A stretch of 64,000 nucleotides of DNA from Acanthosepion esculentum (lineage: Eukaryota; Mollusca; Cephalopoda; Sepiida; Sepiidae), in the NCBI GenBank assembly GCA_964036315.1, contig OZ038500.1, positions 56,422,727-56,486,726 on the forward strand. Direction: 5' to 3'. A program made the position numbers and the translations under genes. The notes beneath the pieces are model-generated. The model had not been told where the DNA came from. It worked only from the letters and a program-made list of their open reading frames with translations, and did no database searches. Below, in pieces: positions 54,173-64,000 of this stretch. How positions within the stretch are numbered: position 1 is the stretch's first letter; every line of letters starts with the position of its first letter.

Positions 54173-54350
54173 TATTTTGCATGTTAAATAATAAAACTTT
54201 TAATTCCACTTCCCACTGAAAAAATAATGACTATTTTTTGTACTAAGCTAGTAAAACCAACTGCACTTTGTACCCCCTTACCTGCTTGTACTTCTCCTCA
54301 AAATCTGGTTTCGATTGGTCAATGTATGGCTATTTTAGAGGGCGTCACGA
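54145..54350. repeat. Repeat inverted at 49852-50060
   Basis: ATGTTAAATAATAAAACTTT, CTAGTAAAACCAACTGCACT, TGTACTTCTCCTCAAAATCT and GGCTATTTTAGAGGGCGTCA are the reverse complement of the earlier copy, with about one difference in eight bases. Confidence 0.75.
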
Positions 54351-55095
54351 ATGTACGGAAGGAATTACGGAAGACACATAATTTTATATGTAGATGACAA
54401 CACTGCAAGAGGAAGTGCAATATTTATCCTGATTTCTAGGGACCAAATCGGACATTTTCGCCCAGCGCCATCGAAGTAAAACGTATGAAAATAATATTCA
54501 CCATGTTAGCATCCATGTCTGGCACAAAAAAGTTTATAGAAACAGAAAGAGGAAGTGTTCTAATGTGTTTAGATAAAAAAAAATTATGTGTTTACCTATA
54601 TTTTTTTCAATATATCTGTTATGGGTCCTTACTTATAACTACAGAATGAAATCTTCCTAACGCAATGTATACTACGCATCTCAAGAGAGACGGACGAATT
54701 GAGTCGAGCCCCAGTCTCTGGCTGTGCGCGACACCTGTCGAACTCTCTGCTTTGACAGAGAGGAACCCGGACAGGGCTTTGCAGAAGGGCAAAGTTTCGT
54801 CCAGAGTGGTAGACAAGCCCTGAACCCGTTTATACGGTTTCTTCAGGGAGTATTTTGGCCGAGCTTACGGGCTCGGAGAAACCCACGTTAATCTCGGCCT
54901 TGTGTCACATTCTTTCCTCGTGGGGGGACTGTTAAATATCGAATCGAGTCGAGCTGATAGTAGTTCACTCCAAACCAGACTGACAGTCATACTAAAACCT
55001 TCCACATCTTGTATTATTATTCCGTGTAATATATCTTCGTTATTTCTACTCTTGTGTTCGTGTTGTTCTTCCTTGGTCCTAACCTGAACCATAAC
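54351..55095. other. Unassigned sequence, GC-richer from 54650
   Basis: From 54650 to 54990 composition is clearly less AT-rich (GAGAGACGGACGAATTGAGT, CCTGAACCCGTTTATACGGT). No coding frame stands out. The end CTTGGTCCTAACCTGAACCA, then TAACA would suit the 3' end of an LTR, but no matching 5' end, target duplication or internal region is visible. Confidence 0.4.
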
Positions 55096-55109
55096 AATAT
55101 CCAAATTTA

Positions 55110-55430
55110 ATCTCCGTCGAGCCTGTTCAGTACCTAGATGGGTGACCGCTTGAGAATATCAGGTACCGTTAACATGGATATGCGTGTGATGGATAATGAG
55201 TGGGAATTTTTAATCGGAAAACCGAATTCCAGTTCCCGTTGGGTTTGTTATATTAACCAATTTGTATAATCCACCTATTTTCCCTCAACTAAGGGTTAAT
55301 TATTAGGAGTTGTATCACTACAACATTATTATCGCCAAAGACCTGCTTACAATCTAAAAATATTTACTGGGTTTAAATACCTTGCAAAGTGTTGATAAGC
55401 CGTAAAAACCAAATCAATCAATGAACCCAG
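55110..55430 (+). mobile_element. SINE-A, truncated within the 5S-like head
   Basis: Starts at CTCCGTCGAGCCTGTTCAGT, ACCTAGATGGGTGACCGCTT (3' half of the 5S-like head), then the core GTGTGATGGATAATGAGTGG with CCGAATTCCAGTTCC, then full tail A ending GTGTTGATAAGCCGTAAAAA. Confidence 0.85.
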
Positions 55431-56285
55431 TAGATTTATTTTCATGTTTTTGTACAGATAATTTATGGACATCCTGTATTTCTTTTCGTACTCATAATCT
55501 GAAGCGTACCCGAGACAATATCTATCAAACATGTGACAAGTCAGAAACGTATAAAAGAGACTTGTAAACCATTATTAACGCCAAAATATATTCTTACAAT
55601 CTAAAAAATATTTTCTCGCTTTAAATAACCTGCAAAGGGTTGATAAGCCGTAGAAAACGAATCAATCTACTGATTAAGCAGAAGAAATTAAAAGAAGAAA
55701 TTAGTAAGACTTGTAAACCATTATTATCACCAAAATATATTCTTACAATCTAAAAAATATTTTCTTGCTTTAAATAACCTGCAAAGGGTTGATAAGCCGT
55801 AGAAAACGAATCAATCAATCAATCTACTGATTAAGCAGAAGAAATTAAAAGAAGAAATTAGTAAGACTTGTAAACCATTATTATCACCAAAATATATTCT
55901 TACAATCTAAAAAATATTTTCTTGCTTTAAATAACCTGCAAAGGGTTGATAAGCCGTAGAAAACGAATCAATCAATCAATCTACTGATTAAGCAGAAGAA
56001 ATTAAAAGAAGAAATTAGTAAGACTTGTAAACCATTATTATCGCCAAAATATATTCTTACAAGCTAAAAAATATTTTCTGGCTTTAAATAACCTGCAAAG
56101 GGTTGATAAGCCGTAGAAAACGAATCAACCAATCAATGAACCCTGTAGAGTGATTTTCATTTTTATGAATGTTTGAAATTGTACAGATAATTTATGACAT
56201 CTTGTATTTCTTTTCGTGTTCATAATTTGAAGCGTACACGAGACAATATCTATCAAACATGTGACAAGTCAGCAACGTAACAATA
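55425..56285 (+). repeat. Tandem array of SINE tail A, 150-157 bp units, between duplicated flanks
   Basis: Tail A with its spacer (CTTGTAAACCATTATTATCA, TTAAATAACCTGCAAAGGGT, TACTGATTAAGCAGAAGAAA) repeats at 55561, 55711, 55867 and 56024. The flank GTACAGATAATTTATGGACA, then CGAGACAATATCTATCAAAC precedes the array (55450-55540) and recurs after it (56178-56270). So the tail and its 3' flank were first duplicated and the tail unit then expanded. Confidence 0.85.
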
Positions 56286-56365
56286 TATTTTATTAGTCAA
56301 TCATGTATGACAATTTTGTGCGGTAAGAAAAGATCAGTACTTTTTTCTTACCACATTGACATGTT

Positions 56366-56620
56366 TCTTAAACCACAGCCTTCCTCATACAATCACCAAA
56401 GTTAAACAACGCCGAACCTGGTCAATACATAGATGGGTGACTGTTTGGGTATACCATATACCGTAAGCTTGGAAGCGCGGGTACTGTAATAGATAATGGC
56501 TTGGAATTGTTAATCGGAGAGCCATGTTCCAATTCCAGTTGGGTTTGCTATATTCACTTACTCGCAAATACCCTTGGGAAATGTATGAAACCACGTTTCT
56601 TTTCTCGCACTTCTCACCTG
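56366..56620 (+). mobile_element. SINE-A, head and core
   Basis: 5S-like head from about 56385 (CATACAATCACCAAAGTTAA, CGCCGAACCTGGTCAATACA, TAGATGGGTGAC), core (GGTACTGTAATAGATAATGG, GAGAGCCATGTTCCAATTCC), then GCAAATACCCTTGGGAAATG. The tail is lost after 56620. From 56621 to 57360 nothing is recognisable. Confidence 0.85.
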
Positions 56621-57360
56621 TGGATCTCTTTTCTTGGTTTTTCTGCCAAATATCTTCCAAAAATTGAACTGCAGCGTCAATGGCCATCTTCTTTCTTCCT
56701 GAAACCTATTTCTTTATTGACCATTCTTCTCGCTGAAGTCTTTTCATTCTTTTCGACTCCCACCGAACACTTACGTCTTATTGGTATTATCGTCTTCCTT
56801 GGAGTGAAAGGATAAAAAAAGAAAGAAAAAAGAATTGTTTTCAACGCTATGAAGGGATCACGGAGTTCAGAAATTGATTTGAGGGGGAGTAAAAATTGTA
56901 TAGACTGTCGTTTGCAGCGTTAAAACGATTGACCAAAGTGTAGGATGCTGGGATTTTTTTCCTGTTTATATAGACTTTTTATATATAATATATATATAAA
57001 GGAATTTTTTTATTATCTGCGACACGTGAATTATCACAAGCCAATCTAATTTGTATCGAAAAGAAAATGGTCAGGTGTAAGATTACATACTTTTTACTAT
57101 GATGAATATTTTTCCAAAATGTTTTGTATCATTCATAAATCATTTTCTTCTTCTTCTTTCGGATTTTCTTTATTTTTTCTAGAATTTTCATAGTGTTATG
57201 ATCATCGACGATGATAAGATAAGTTCTGATAAAACAACTTAAAAGTAAAATAAATGTTCGGGCTTGTCAGCATATTAAAAATATCAAAATTCATTGCGGC
57301 CCGTAACAAAGATCAGAAGTGTCTGTAGTTACGTATATTGGTAATTATTACTGGCATATA

Positions 57361-57468
57361 TCTTCTTCTTCTTCGTCTTGTTGTTGTTGTTGTTGTTGTT
57401 CTTCTTCTTCTTCTTCTTCTTCTTCTTCTTCTTCTTCTTCTTCTTCTTCTTCTTCTTCTTCTTCTTCT
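57361..57468. repeat. (CTT)n/(TTG)n microsatellite
   Basis: A TTG run inside a CTT array of about 108 bp. Frames reading S, F or K runs are artefacts. Confidence 0.97.
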
Positions 57469-57943
57469 GTTCCTTTCTTTTTTCTGTTTTTCTTTCTTTT
57501 TCTAGAATGTTCATAGTGTTACGATTATCGATGCGTATACTGGAATTGGAGTGGCGTGTTCATATTCTGACCACGTTTGTAACGTTCATTTTCGGATTAA
57601 GGCCCTTGGAAAAAAGGCATGAATTAATTTATTCTTCCCCAAATTATGGGTTAAACAGTAGAATAGATTTGGCTAGCAGCTCGTCTAGAAGAAAAACTAC
57701 TCTGAAAATCTTGAGGAGGCAGTAGACTAGAGACGCCATGAGAACAAATCACGTGAAGGATTAATTTTTCCTTCTATTATTCTATATTATTAACCCTGTA
57801 CAATCTGACTCCTGTTGCTTGTAGAGGAGATGAGAGCCGCCAAGTAATTCATATAGTCATAAAAATGCCATGCGAGCCAGTTATGGATGGCATCCGGAGA
57901 TCTCATAGTTTGTTTAAATTTGAATATTCTCTTTTTGCTACTT

Positions 57944-58035
57944 TCTTCTTCTTCTTCTTCTTCTTCTTCTTCTTCTTCTTCTTCTTCTTCTTCTTCTTCT
58001 TCTTCTTCTTCTTCTTTCTTTCTTTCTTTCTTTTT
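57944..58035. repeat. (CTT)n microsatellite then TTTC
   Basis: About 24 CTT units followed by TTTC repeats and a pyrimidine-rich stretch to 58225. Confidence 0.97.
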
Positions 58036-58439
58036 GTCATCCACCTCATTCTCTTACTGCATTTTCCTTCTTTGTCCTTTTCTTCCTTCTTATACTTTTA
58101 TTCTTCCTCTCTGTCCTCCTGTTTTGCTCTTCTTCACTTGTACCTCATACCTTACCCCTCATATTTTTTCCTTGTTCTCTTTCTTTGCTGATTTCCTCTC
58201 TGTTTTTCTTCTTCATTTCATTTTATTTTACAAAACGTGAAAAAGAAGTGTGTAACACGGGAGCGTCTGAGGAAAACAAACTCCCATTTTTTAAAGCTCA
58301 CAGAGCGTGAAACAGTCTACTAATGGGCAAATAATCAAAAAGGCGTTATTGTTATGTGTATTTGAAACAGCGCACTTGTACATACACAAGAAAATGAATA
58401 TATGTTCTTCCAGGGATTTCGAAAATCTACGTGGAAATG

Positions 58440-58545
58440 TAGATACCCTGTGAGGATCGAACGCATTATTCAGTCGTAATAGATCTATCGAGACAAGCTT
58501 GCTAGCCATTACACCACGTGGAGCTGCCCTAAAGTATATTTTTTA
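58440..58545 (-). repeat. tRNA-derived repeat
   Basis: Minus strand: CCACGTGGTGTAATGGCTAG (A box), GCGTTCGATCCTCACAGGG (perfect B box). The distance between the boxes and the lack of acceptor pairing argue against a tRNA gene. Probably a SINE head. Confidence 0.55.
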
Positions 58546-58699
58546 TGGTTGTTCCAAGAGTGCGTCCGATTAAACCCTTTCAGAAATTCAGAGTATTTCC
58601 TCACTAGTTCTTTATTACAAAACCTGTAATATCTTTCGAATTTCGGTAACAAGGCTAAAACAAATGTTCTCTCTGGTTATTCTATGAAAAAAATAAAAT

Positions 58700-58990
58700 A
58701 ATTTCAGTCAGTTATGTGTCATTCATGATACACGCTTAGGCGATCATGTAACTTTCGATACACGACTGACGAAGCAGATTTTTCCCGCCGCAGGCTACCA
58801 TTTCTTTCTGTGGTAGACCAGTTTCCATCCAAGACTATAGAACCCGGTCTGTCCTATTATTTACCCATAGCTGAGGTACCGTTTTACAAGGATATTAATA
58901 TGTAAGTGAATGCAATGGATTCGACTTGAATTTGAACTCGGCTCTCCGATTCCTCGATCCGAGCCGCTATCCATTACTCCCCCTTAGTGA
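58700..58990 (-). mobile_element. SINE-B, single copy with core and tail B
   Basis: From the right: A-box side (CCGAGCCGCTATCCATTACT reversed), B-box side (GAATTTGAACTCGGCTCTCC), core (ATATTAATATGTAAGTGAAT, ATTTACCCATAGCTGAGGTA), then tail B (AACCCGGTCTGTCCTATTAT, GCAGGCTACCATTTCTTTCT, ATACACGCTTAGGCGATCAT). It has no 5S-like head, unlike SINE-A. 58991-59575 is unassigned. Confidence 0.85.
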
Positions 58991-59579
58991 TTAATGAAAG
59001 CGATATTTAATTATCAATATAGCAACCATTGTTTTCACATACCTTATCCCATCTGACATTTATGTTTTTAATGAGACATTTATAAAATTTCTAAAATGTC
59101 TGTAAAATCCTGGATCGCACTATCTTCAACGTGCGTATTCGTGCAGCTGGGGGCCGCTTGTAAATTAAAAAATTCCCACTTAAATTTTTACTATTATCCC
59201 TTCCCAAGATCCGGCATTAAAAGGGGCCAAGATTCCTGTTATATCGTGGATTATACGATGTAAACAACAAAGTAATCCCGAGTGGAAAGATTACAATAAC
59301 ACAAGAAATCAGGTAACAAATAACAATGGTTTATTGTACGTAAAGTACAAATGAGCAAGAGTTCGTAATACTAAGGAAAACAGGAGATAAGTCACGGAGG
59401 TTCGTAAGGGTCGCCTTCGCTATCTCTGTCTGTCTCATTTTCCTCCTTCAATAGCTAGTCAGTCTTTTATAGACTGACCAATCCATGTCGGGGTGTGCTA
59501 GGTTGTTCCACTATAACAATTCCATGGGGAACGAGAGGAACGCTACAAGCAATAAGAACATCTTAAAATGATATATTTT

Positions 59580-59718
59580 TGAATTTTTTTTAAAGTAAAA
59601 TGCTCACTTTATTTGCTTTTACTTTTCAGACATTCTCGACGCTCCTATTACAAAAAAAAGTTGTAAGTAATAGTAAGAGGAGAGCGTATTTGAGAAGAAA
59701 GCCAAGAGAAAGACTAAA

Positions 59719-59762
<44 letters not shown>

Positions 59763-60442
59763 TTCCAACAATTAATCATGGGGGTGTGTATGTTATGGCG
59801 TGGGGGTGTTTTGGGGAACGGAGAGCTGGGGATTGGATTCAGGTTAAGGGAATCATGGAATAAGGAAAATATCATTCTATTTTGCAAAGTCATGCTATAC
59901 TATATGGTTTACGCATAATTGGGGAAAATCGCCTTTCAACAAGACAGCAATCCAAAATGTTCTTCTAAATTATGTCAAAATTACCTCGAGTCAAAAAAGG
60001 AACAACATTTTAGAAATTACGACTTACCCGCCTCCATCTCCTGAGTCTGTCTCAATGAATAGTATGGGGTGAGTTTGATAGAAGAATTCGAAGAGAATAC
60101 CTAAAGCGTGAGAGTAAGCTTTTTCAGTGCTTATAGAAGGTTTGGGAAGTTCTACCCTCTACTCTTTTCCAAAAACTGTTGGAAAGAATGCCAAGGATTT
60201 GTAAAGTAATAAATAAAGCAGTTGGTAATTTTATCGACGAGAACTAAATATGATGTTGTATGATGATTTTTAAATAAATAATTTAAATAAATAGTTAAAT
60301 TCTATTTTTTTCAAAATAAAATTAAATACACTGTAGTTACTGAAATTCTATCTTTTATTTAAAAAGAAACAAACAAAATAGATCATTTTATGTAGATTTA
60401 AGGAAAGGAATGATGTCTCGAAATCTTTTTTCCTGTAGTGTA
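59580..60442 (+). pseudogene. Tc1-like transposon with decayed transposase
   Basis: The transposase starts mid-protein with SNSKRRAYLRRKPRERLNDV, continues VVPTINHGGVYVMAWGCFG and, after frameshifts, RAGDWIQVKGIME, then IIGENRLSTRQQSKM-like and QQDSNPKCSSKLC, where the second catalytic aspartate sits. PPPSPESVSMN-like and IEEFEEN-like pieces follow, then VWEVLPSTLFQKLLERMPRI. The first aspartate region is missing. A TG array (59721-59761) sits in the reading frame. The end near 60425-60442 (CTTTTTTCCTGTAGTGTA) resembles a decayed Tc1 inverted end. Confidence 0.8.
59721..59761. repeat. (TG)n microsatellite inside a transposase frame
   Basis: About 20 TG units that encode repeated V-C within the Tc1 relic, where a short VCVV is expected. 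Confidence 0.95.
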
Positions 60443-60469
60443 TATCCTTATTAATGGGTACGGTAGTTA

Positions 60470-61075
60470 ACGGTCAGTCCTCTGGGGTCCTAGCAATCAA
60501 CGCAAGCAAACCCCAGGTGTCACTTCTCGGACCAACCTCTTTATACTTTACATAAATGATCACTCTAAGAGTATACACCTATAAGTTGTGAATATCTATA
60601 CTCACAACGACTTATTTGTGCACCTTCAAAACTCGTGGTGACCAGAAATTGGCAACTGATCACTTCTCCGATCTATCTCTAACATTCCAGTGGGTGGAGA
60701 AACTAGCTGGTCGCATTCAGTGTCTCGAAAAGTAGTTACATTCCATCATTACCAATCGGACACCGAACGATCACCAGTCACAATGAACGGATACTTCATC
60801 GGGGAGACCCTGTGCCTTGAGCGAATATTAGGCATTAAAACTCAACCCTTACCTCAAGTGGAACTCGTACATACCATCCATCGCTAAAGATGCCGGAAAA
60901 ATAATCAGTTCCCAGTACCACTCCAGGAGGTACCTAACACTTTGTGCTATCGTCTACCTTGACAAGAGACGGATCGAGTCTAAAATGGAATATTGCTGTT
61001 ATATTTAGTGCATGAGCTGCAAAGTTCTCATTTTCCAGTCTCGATAGAGTTCGAATGCGTCTCCGCCCTCTAAGC
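60470..61075 (+). pseudogene. LINE-beta reverse transcriptase, first of two tandem copies
   Basis: Broken frames give GVSLLGPTSLYF-like palm, TDHFSDLSLTFQWVEKL, LHSIITNRTPNDHQ, then ALKLNPYLKWNSYIPSIAKD and AGKIISSQYHSRRYLTL, ending in SKMEYCCYI. Catalytic YADD is not readable. It is followed directly by another copy starting upstream of the same palm region. Confidence 0.75.
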
Positions 61076-62460
61076 CCTTTCACGGTTCTCCGGTGCAGTA
61101 GTGGTCAACACAGGCGTCCCACGGGTGTCACTCCTTGAACCAGTCCTCTATTTCTTCTATATAAATGATCTGCCTAAGAATATACTCAGATCGTTTGTGA
61201 ACATCTATGCAACGATACGACTATATACGAGTGGTCTTCTAAAACTCTCGATGGCCAAAGTTTGGGGATTGATATCTCTTCCGATCTTGTACAAACTACC
61301 CACTGGGGTAAAAAATGACTAGTTACATTCAATGCCATGAAGATCAAGATAGTTACGTTCCATCATCGCCGATCTGACCCCGAACTACCACCAATCAAGA
61401 TGAACGGAGTTCCTCTCGAGGAAGCACCATGCCTTGAAAGACTGTTGGGCCTCAAATTCACACCCGACCTCAAGTGGAACGATCCGTGGCTAAGGATGTA
61501 GGTAAAATGGACAGCTCCCTGTACCACACCAGTAAGTACCTGGCTCCTCCTGATACCTCCTACCTTTACAACAGACGGATCAGGCTTAAAATAGAAGATT
61601 GCTGTCATATTTGGACAGGAGCTGCTCTGTCATCACTTTCCAGTCACGATAGAGTCCGAATGCGTTTACGCGTTCTTTTGAGTGACAATTCATTTCCCAC
61701 CCTGCAGACGAAACGTTGCAAGACTTTCATTGGTCTATCGCTACTTCCATAGAAAGTGCTCAGACGAACTACATCCCTTGGTTCCGTCAATTTTAACCTT
61801 CACGCCGAGGACCCGCTATGCCACACACATTGTAGCAAACCAACCATATTTCCACTCGAGCACGAAACACTGCTTCTTCTTCTTCTTCTTCTTCTTCTTC
61901 TTCTTCTTCTTCTTCTTCTTCTTCTTCTTCTTCTTCTTCTTCTTCTTCTTCTTCTTCTTTCGCCCTTAATCTCGGAAGGAGTCGTTGAGGCACCGACGTG
62001 CTAAACCGTCCACATTTCTTCTTCATCTATCCCGGTCGTGTGACCGAGCCTGGATCTCCGCGAATTGTTTCTTTTTGACCTCAACATGTGGTGGATCTTG
62101 GGCGTTTAAGCCTGTGAGCATCCATCCCTCTCCAGCCGATGTTCTCCAACTAGGTGCCTAGCATTGGTCGTGGACACGTCACCACTGCACGTGAGTTTAG
62201 ACCGCCAGCTGAAACGGTTGATCGGGGCATGGCAACTTGGAGCCATCACGTGAGAGATTTAGGAGATAGTCGAGGACCAGTTATGCCCGTCCACCCGAAG
62301 CTGTAGTTTGCCAGGCATGAAAGGTACTACCTCTATCCAGAACCCACTATTTCCCACCTATTCGCATAAAACGTTTCTCTTACTCTGTAACCCTCTATCT
62401 CGCGAGGCTTCTGGGACTTGTACAGAGAGAACCTCATTGTATCTTCTTAGTAGCATTTGA
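61076..62460 (+). pseudogene. LINE-beta reverse transcriptase, second copy, with TTC array and 3' end
   Basis: Palm: GVPRVSLLEPVLYFFYINDL, then SFVNIYATIRLYT, where the expected YADD has become YATI. Then RSDPELPPIKMNGV-like, GLKFTPDLKWN, SVAKDVGKMDSSLYHTSKYL and EDCCHIWTGAALSSLSSHDR; next frame NVARLSLVYRYFHRKCSDEL and LTFTPRTRYATHIVANQPYF. A CTT array (61873-61959) interrupts here and is followed by about 320 bp of unrelated GC-richer DNA. The LINE 3' UTR resumes near 62300 and ends at ACTTGTACAGAGAGAACCTC. Confidence 0.8.
61873..61959. repeat. (CTT)n microsatellite within LINE-beta
   Basis: About 29 CTT units placed in the reverse transcriptase frame just after YFHSSTKHC. The insertion site is in the C-terminal region. 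Confidence 0.97.
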
Positions 62461-63530
62461 TCATATTATTAACGTTTCACATCTGGTAAAAGAAATACGT
62501 CGACGACAGATTCACATTCACAGAACTGACACTTCACATCTAAATAAGAACCAATTAGGGAAATAAGATCGGGGAATAATATCTCCAAAGCAAGTCAGGC
62601 AATTACCCACGTAAAAGATACTTATATACGAAGAATGTACACAGTATGGCTTTAATCAGTACGATATCTAGACCTTGATTCGAATATCGGAGTAGATTCG
62701 TTTAAGCGGGCCAGCAGCCTCATCTAGTTTTTGTCAACCATTACGGGACGGAAAATGCAACACCGTAATCTCTTTGGAATAGCGAAAGATGCCTTCCAAA
62801 AGTTAAGCAAAATAAACATGAAAATTTCGCTAGAAACCACGTGTTGTATTGCCCCCTTCTCTTTTCGTTGATGGAATCAATTCCATAACGAAGCTGCATT
62901 CTTGTCTCGCTCATCTTCTCCCGGTCGGGTCGGTGATCGCTAGTTGGTTTGTTCGAAGGTAAAATGAGGACTTCAACAAGACGGATTTTTAAACTAAGCT
63001 GTTTTATTAAACACGTCGACGTGTATATTTTTAACTAGCCACTGGGGTCGCTCTATCAACACCACTGGGGAGAAAGTCCTCCGCACGCAAAATTAACACG
63101 CCTGCATTCTTCGACACGTAAAATTTAACTCCTCGAAAACAGTTTTCTTTTGGTATCTAACTGTTGTGACCAAGCAAATAGTTAAAGAAATAGCAAAACA
63201 AGTGTTACCGATATATCATATATTAAACAGTAAATACAACAGCAGAGTATTACACGACTAGTGAGTGTCTGTCGGTTGACAAGCGTTCAATCTATTCGAC
63301 TGCTCCCCCAAGGCCTTCTCTCCTACTAATCTTATAGTAGGCGGAAGAGTCCAACGTAGACACTTTAGAGGGAGGACACCACAACACTAACATAGACCCC
63401 GGACTCTGAAGTATGAACACTGCGCCATCATCTCTACCCTTGTACAACGGATTGCCAGACGCACAGAGAGTGTCAGGTATTGTATCATTTTGGGCTGCTC
63501 TTGTCCCTCTTACCTCGATTGTTGACTGCT
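62461..63530. other. Mostly unassigned sequence
   Basis: 62775-62835 (GCGAAAGATGCCTTCCAAAA, GTTAAGC) is a scrap of LINE-gamma (plus strand, AKDAFQKLS). 62940-63400 is a GC-balanced stretch with A-rich parts and no recognised motif. It could be the remnant of an LTR element, but no paired repeat is present in the window. Confidence 0.45.
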
Positions 63531-63534
63531 TTGG

Positions 63535-63660
63535 AATACCAGGAGCTGTAAGCTTCGATGTGCGGGTGGTGTAATAGATAATGGCTCAGAATTCTTAATC
63601 GGAAAGCTATGTTCCAATTCCCGTTATGTTTGTTATATTCACTTACGTACAATTGCAATG
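63535..63660 (+). mobile_element. SINE-A, end of head plus core
   Basis: TTGGAATACCAGGAGCTGTA (5S-like 3' end), then GGGTGGTGTAATAGATAATG (A-box side), AGCTATGTTCCAATTCCCGT (B-box side), TTATATTCACTTACGTAC. Cut off by a LINE fragment. Confidence 0.85.
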
Positions 63661-64000
63661 TTCACACTGCTCAAACAGCGCAGACACAGTTGGTTGGGCC
63701 ACGTCCATCGCATTCCAGACGGCCGAATCCCCAAAGACCTCTTGCATGGAGAGCTGGCCGCGGGAAGTAGACCCGCCGGGCTGCCACAGCTGCGGTACCG
63801 CGATATAGTGAGACGCGACATGAAAGCTGTGGACATCAACACAGAGTCCTGGGAGAACCTGTCAACCATACGATCCGAATGGAGAGAAACCCTGACCTCA
63901 AGTCAGGGGAGGAGAAGCTGACACAAGTCGCCACGGAAAGGCGGGCCTGCAGAAAGCAAAGTGAAAGCTCCAACAGACCAGAGACAGAAAATACATGCGA
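63645..64000 (+). pseudogene. LINE-delta reverse transcriptase C-terminus
   Basis: The frame 63658-63921 reads MFTLLKQRRHSWLGHVHRIP, DGRIPKDLLHGELAAGSRPA, GLPQLRYRDIVRRDMKAVDI and NTESWENLSTIRSEWRETLT. This is the C-terminal region of a non-LTR reverse transcriptase of the RTE/endonuclease-RT type, with the WLGHVHR motif. The palm is not present. After the stop, coding-like sequence in another frame (ATERRACRKQSESSNRPETE) continues to the right edge. This is the best-preserved LINE C-terminus in the window, though truncated at its 5' end by a SINE. Confidence 0.85.

Noticed and set aside
54650..55095. Solo LTR of a retrotransposon
   Set aside because: The TAACA-type end is suggestive, but there is no matching TG start, target duplication, second LTR or polymerase gene.
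57319..58240. Serine- or phenylalanine-run proteins around 57.3-58.2 kb
   Set aside because: Translations of CTT arrays and pyrimidine-rich flanks.
58440..58545. tRNA gene
   Set aside because: A and B boxes are present, but the acceptor stem cannot pair and spacing is wrong. The same is true at 22955, 35775 and 36725.

Overview
This window is intergenic or intronic DNA from an animal genome that is saturated with repeats. I could not recognise any host protein-coding gene, intact rRNA gene or intact tRNA gene. AT-rich unique DNA is interrupted by long TA, CA/TG, GA, TTC and TTTC arrays, by decayed LINE reverse transcriptases, by Tc1/mariner-type transposase relics and by several SINE families. 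A metazoan, probably a mollusc and plausibly a cephalopod, fits this mixture best. That placement is an inference from repeat style only, and a chelicerate or another invertebrate is not excluded.

Layout. 0-5 kb: a composite repeat arm (1.08-2.56 kb, repeated in inverted orientation at 52.7-54.2 kb), small tandem repeats, a pogo-like and a mariner-like miniature element. 5-7.6 kb: a full-length SINE with a 5S rRNA-like head and LINE relics. 8.2-12.9 kb: a purine-rich 32-bp minisatellite of about 130 units. 13-18 kb: pieces of DUF4817-type, Tc1 and mariner transposons between microsatellites, plus a LINE 3' end. 19-19.5 kb: two U2 snRNA-like sequences. 19.8-23 kb: a LINE with a YVDD motif and a 378-bp SINE tandem array. 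23.4-26.8 kb: a pyrimidine-rich satellite in which a constant 33-bp block alternates with (TTTC)n runs. 27-41 kb: miniature elements, a Tc1/mariner relic carrying an insertion with telomere-like repeats, a second Tc1 relic, LINE fragments on both strands, hairpin repeats bordered by TA arrays and many 5S/tRNA-headed SINEs. 41.6-43.3 kb: the longest LINE relic. 43.4-48 kb: a 51-bp minisatellite, tRNA-derived SINEs and direct duplications. 48-52 kb: a DUF4817-type transposase and LINE relics. 52.7-56.7 kb: the second composite arm and a SINE-tail tandem array. 57-62.5 kb: TTC arrays, a Tc1 relic and two LINE copies. 63.5-64 kb: a SINE followed by a LINE C-terminus that runs off the window.

Working family names used below. 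SINE-A has a 5S-like head, a tRNA-like core and tail A. SINE-B has the same core with a different tail. SINE-C is a tRNA-headed family. LINE-alpha and LINE-beta are related non-LTR reverse transcriptases told apart by their 3' ends. LINE-gamma is the endonuclease/reverse-transcriptase type with an MRKEG-like C-terminus. LINE-delta is the LGHVHR-like type at the right edge. Every reverse transcriptase or transposase long enough to judge has lost catalytic residues, or carries stops, frameshifts or deletions. Nothing here looks able to move on its own.

The strongest structural signals are: a SINE carrying both a 5S-like head and a tRNA-like A/B-box core; the pair of U2-like sequences; the long inverted repeat 50 kb apart; the two large purine/pyrimidine satellites with opposite strand polarity; and several near-perfect hairpins.
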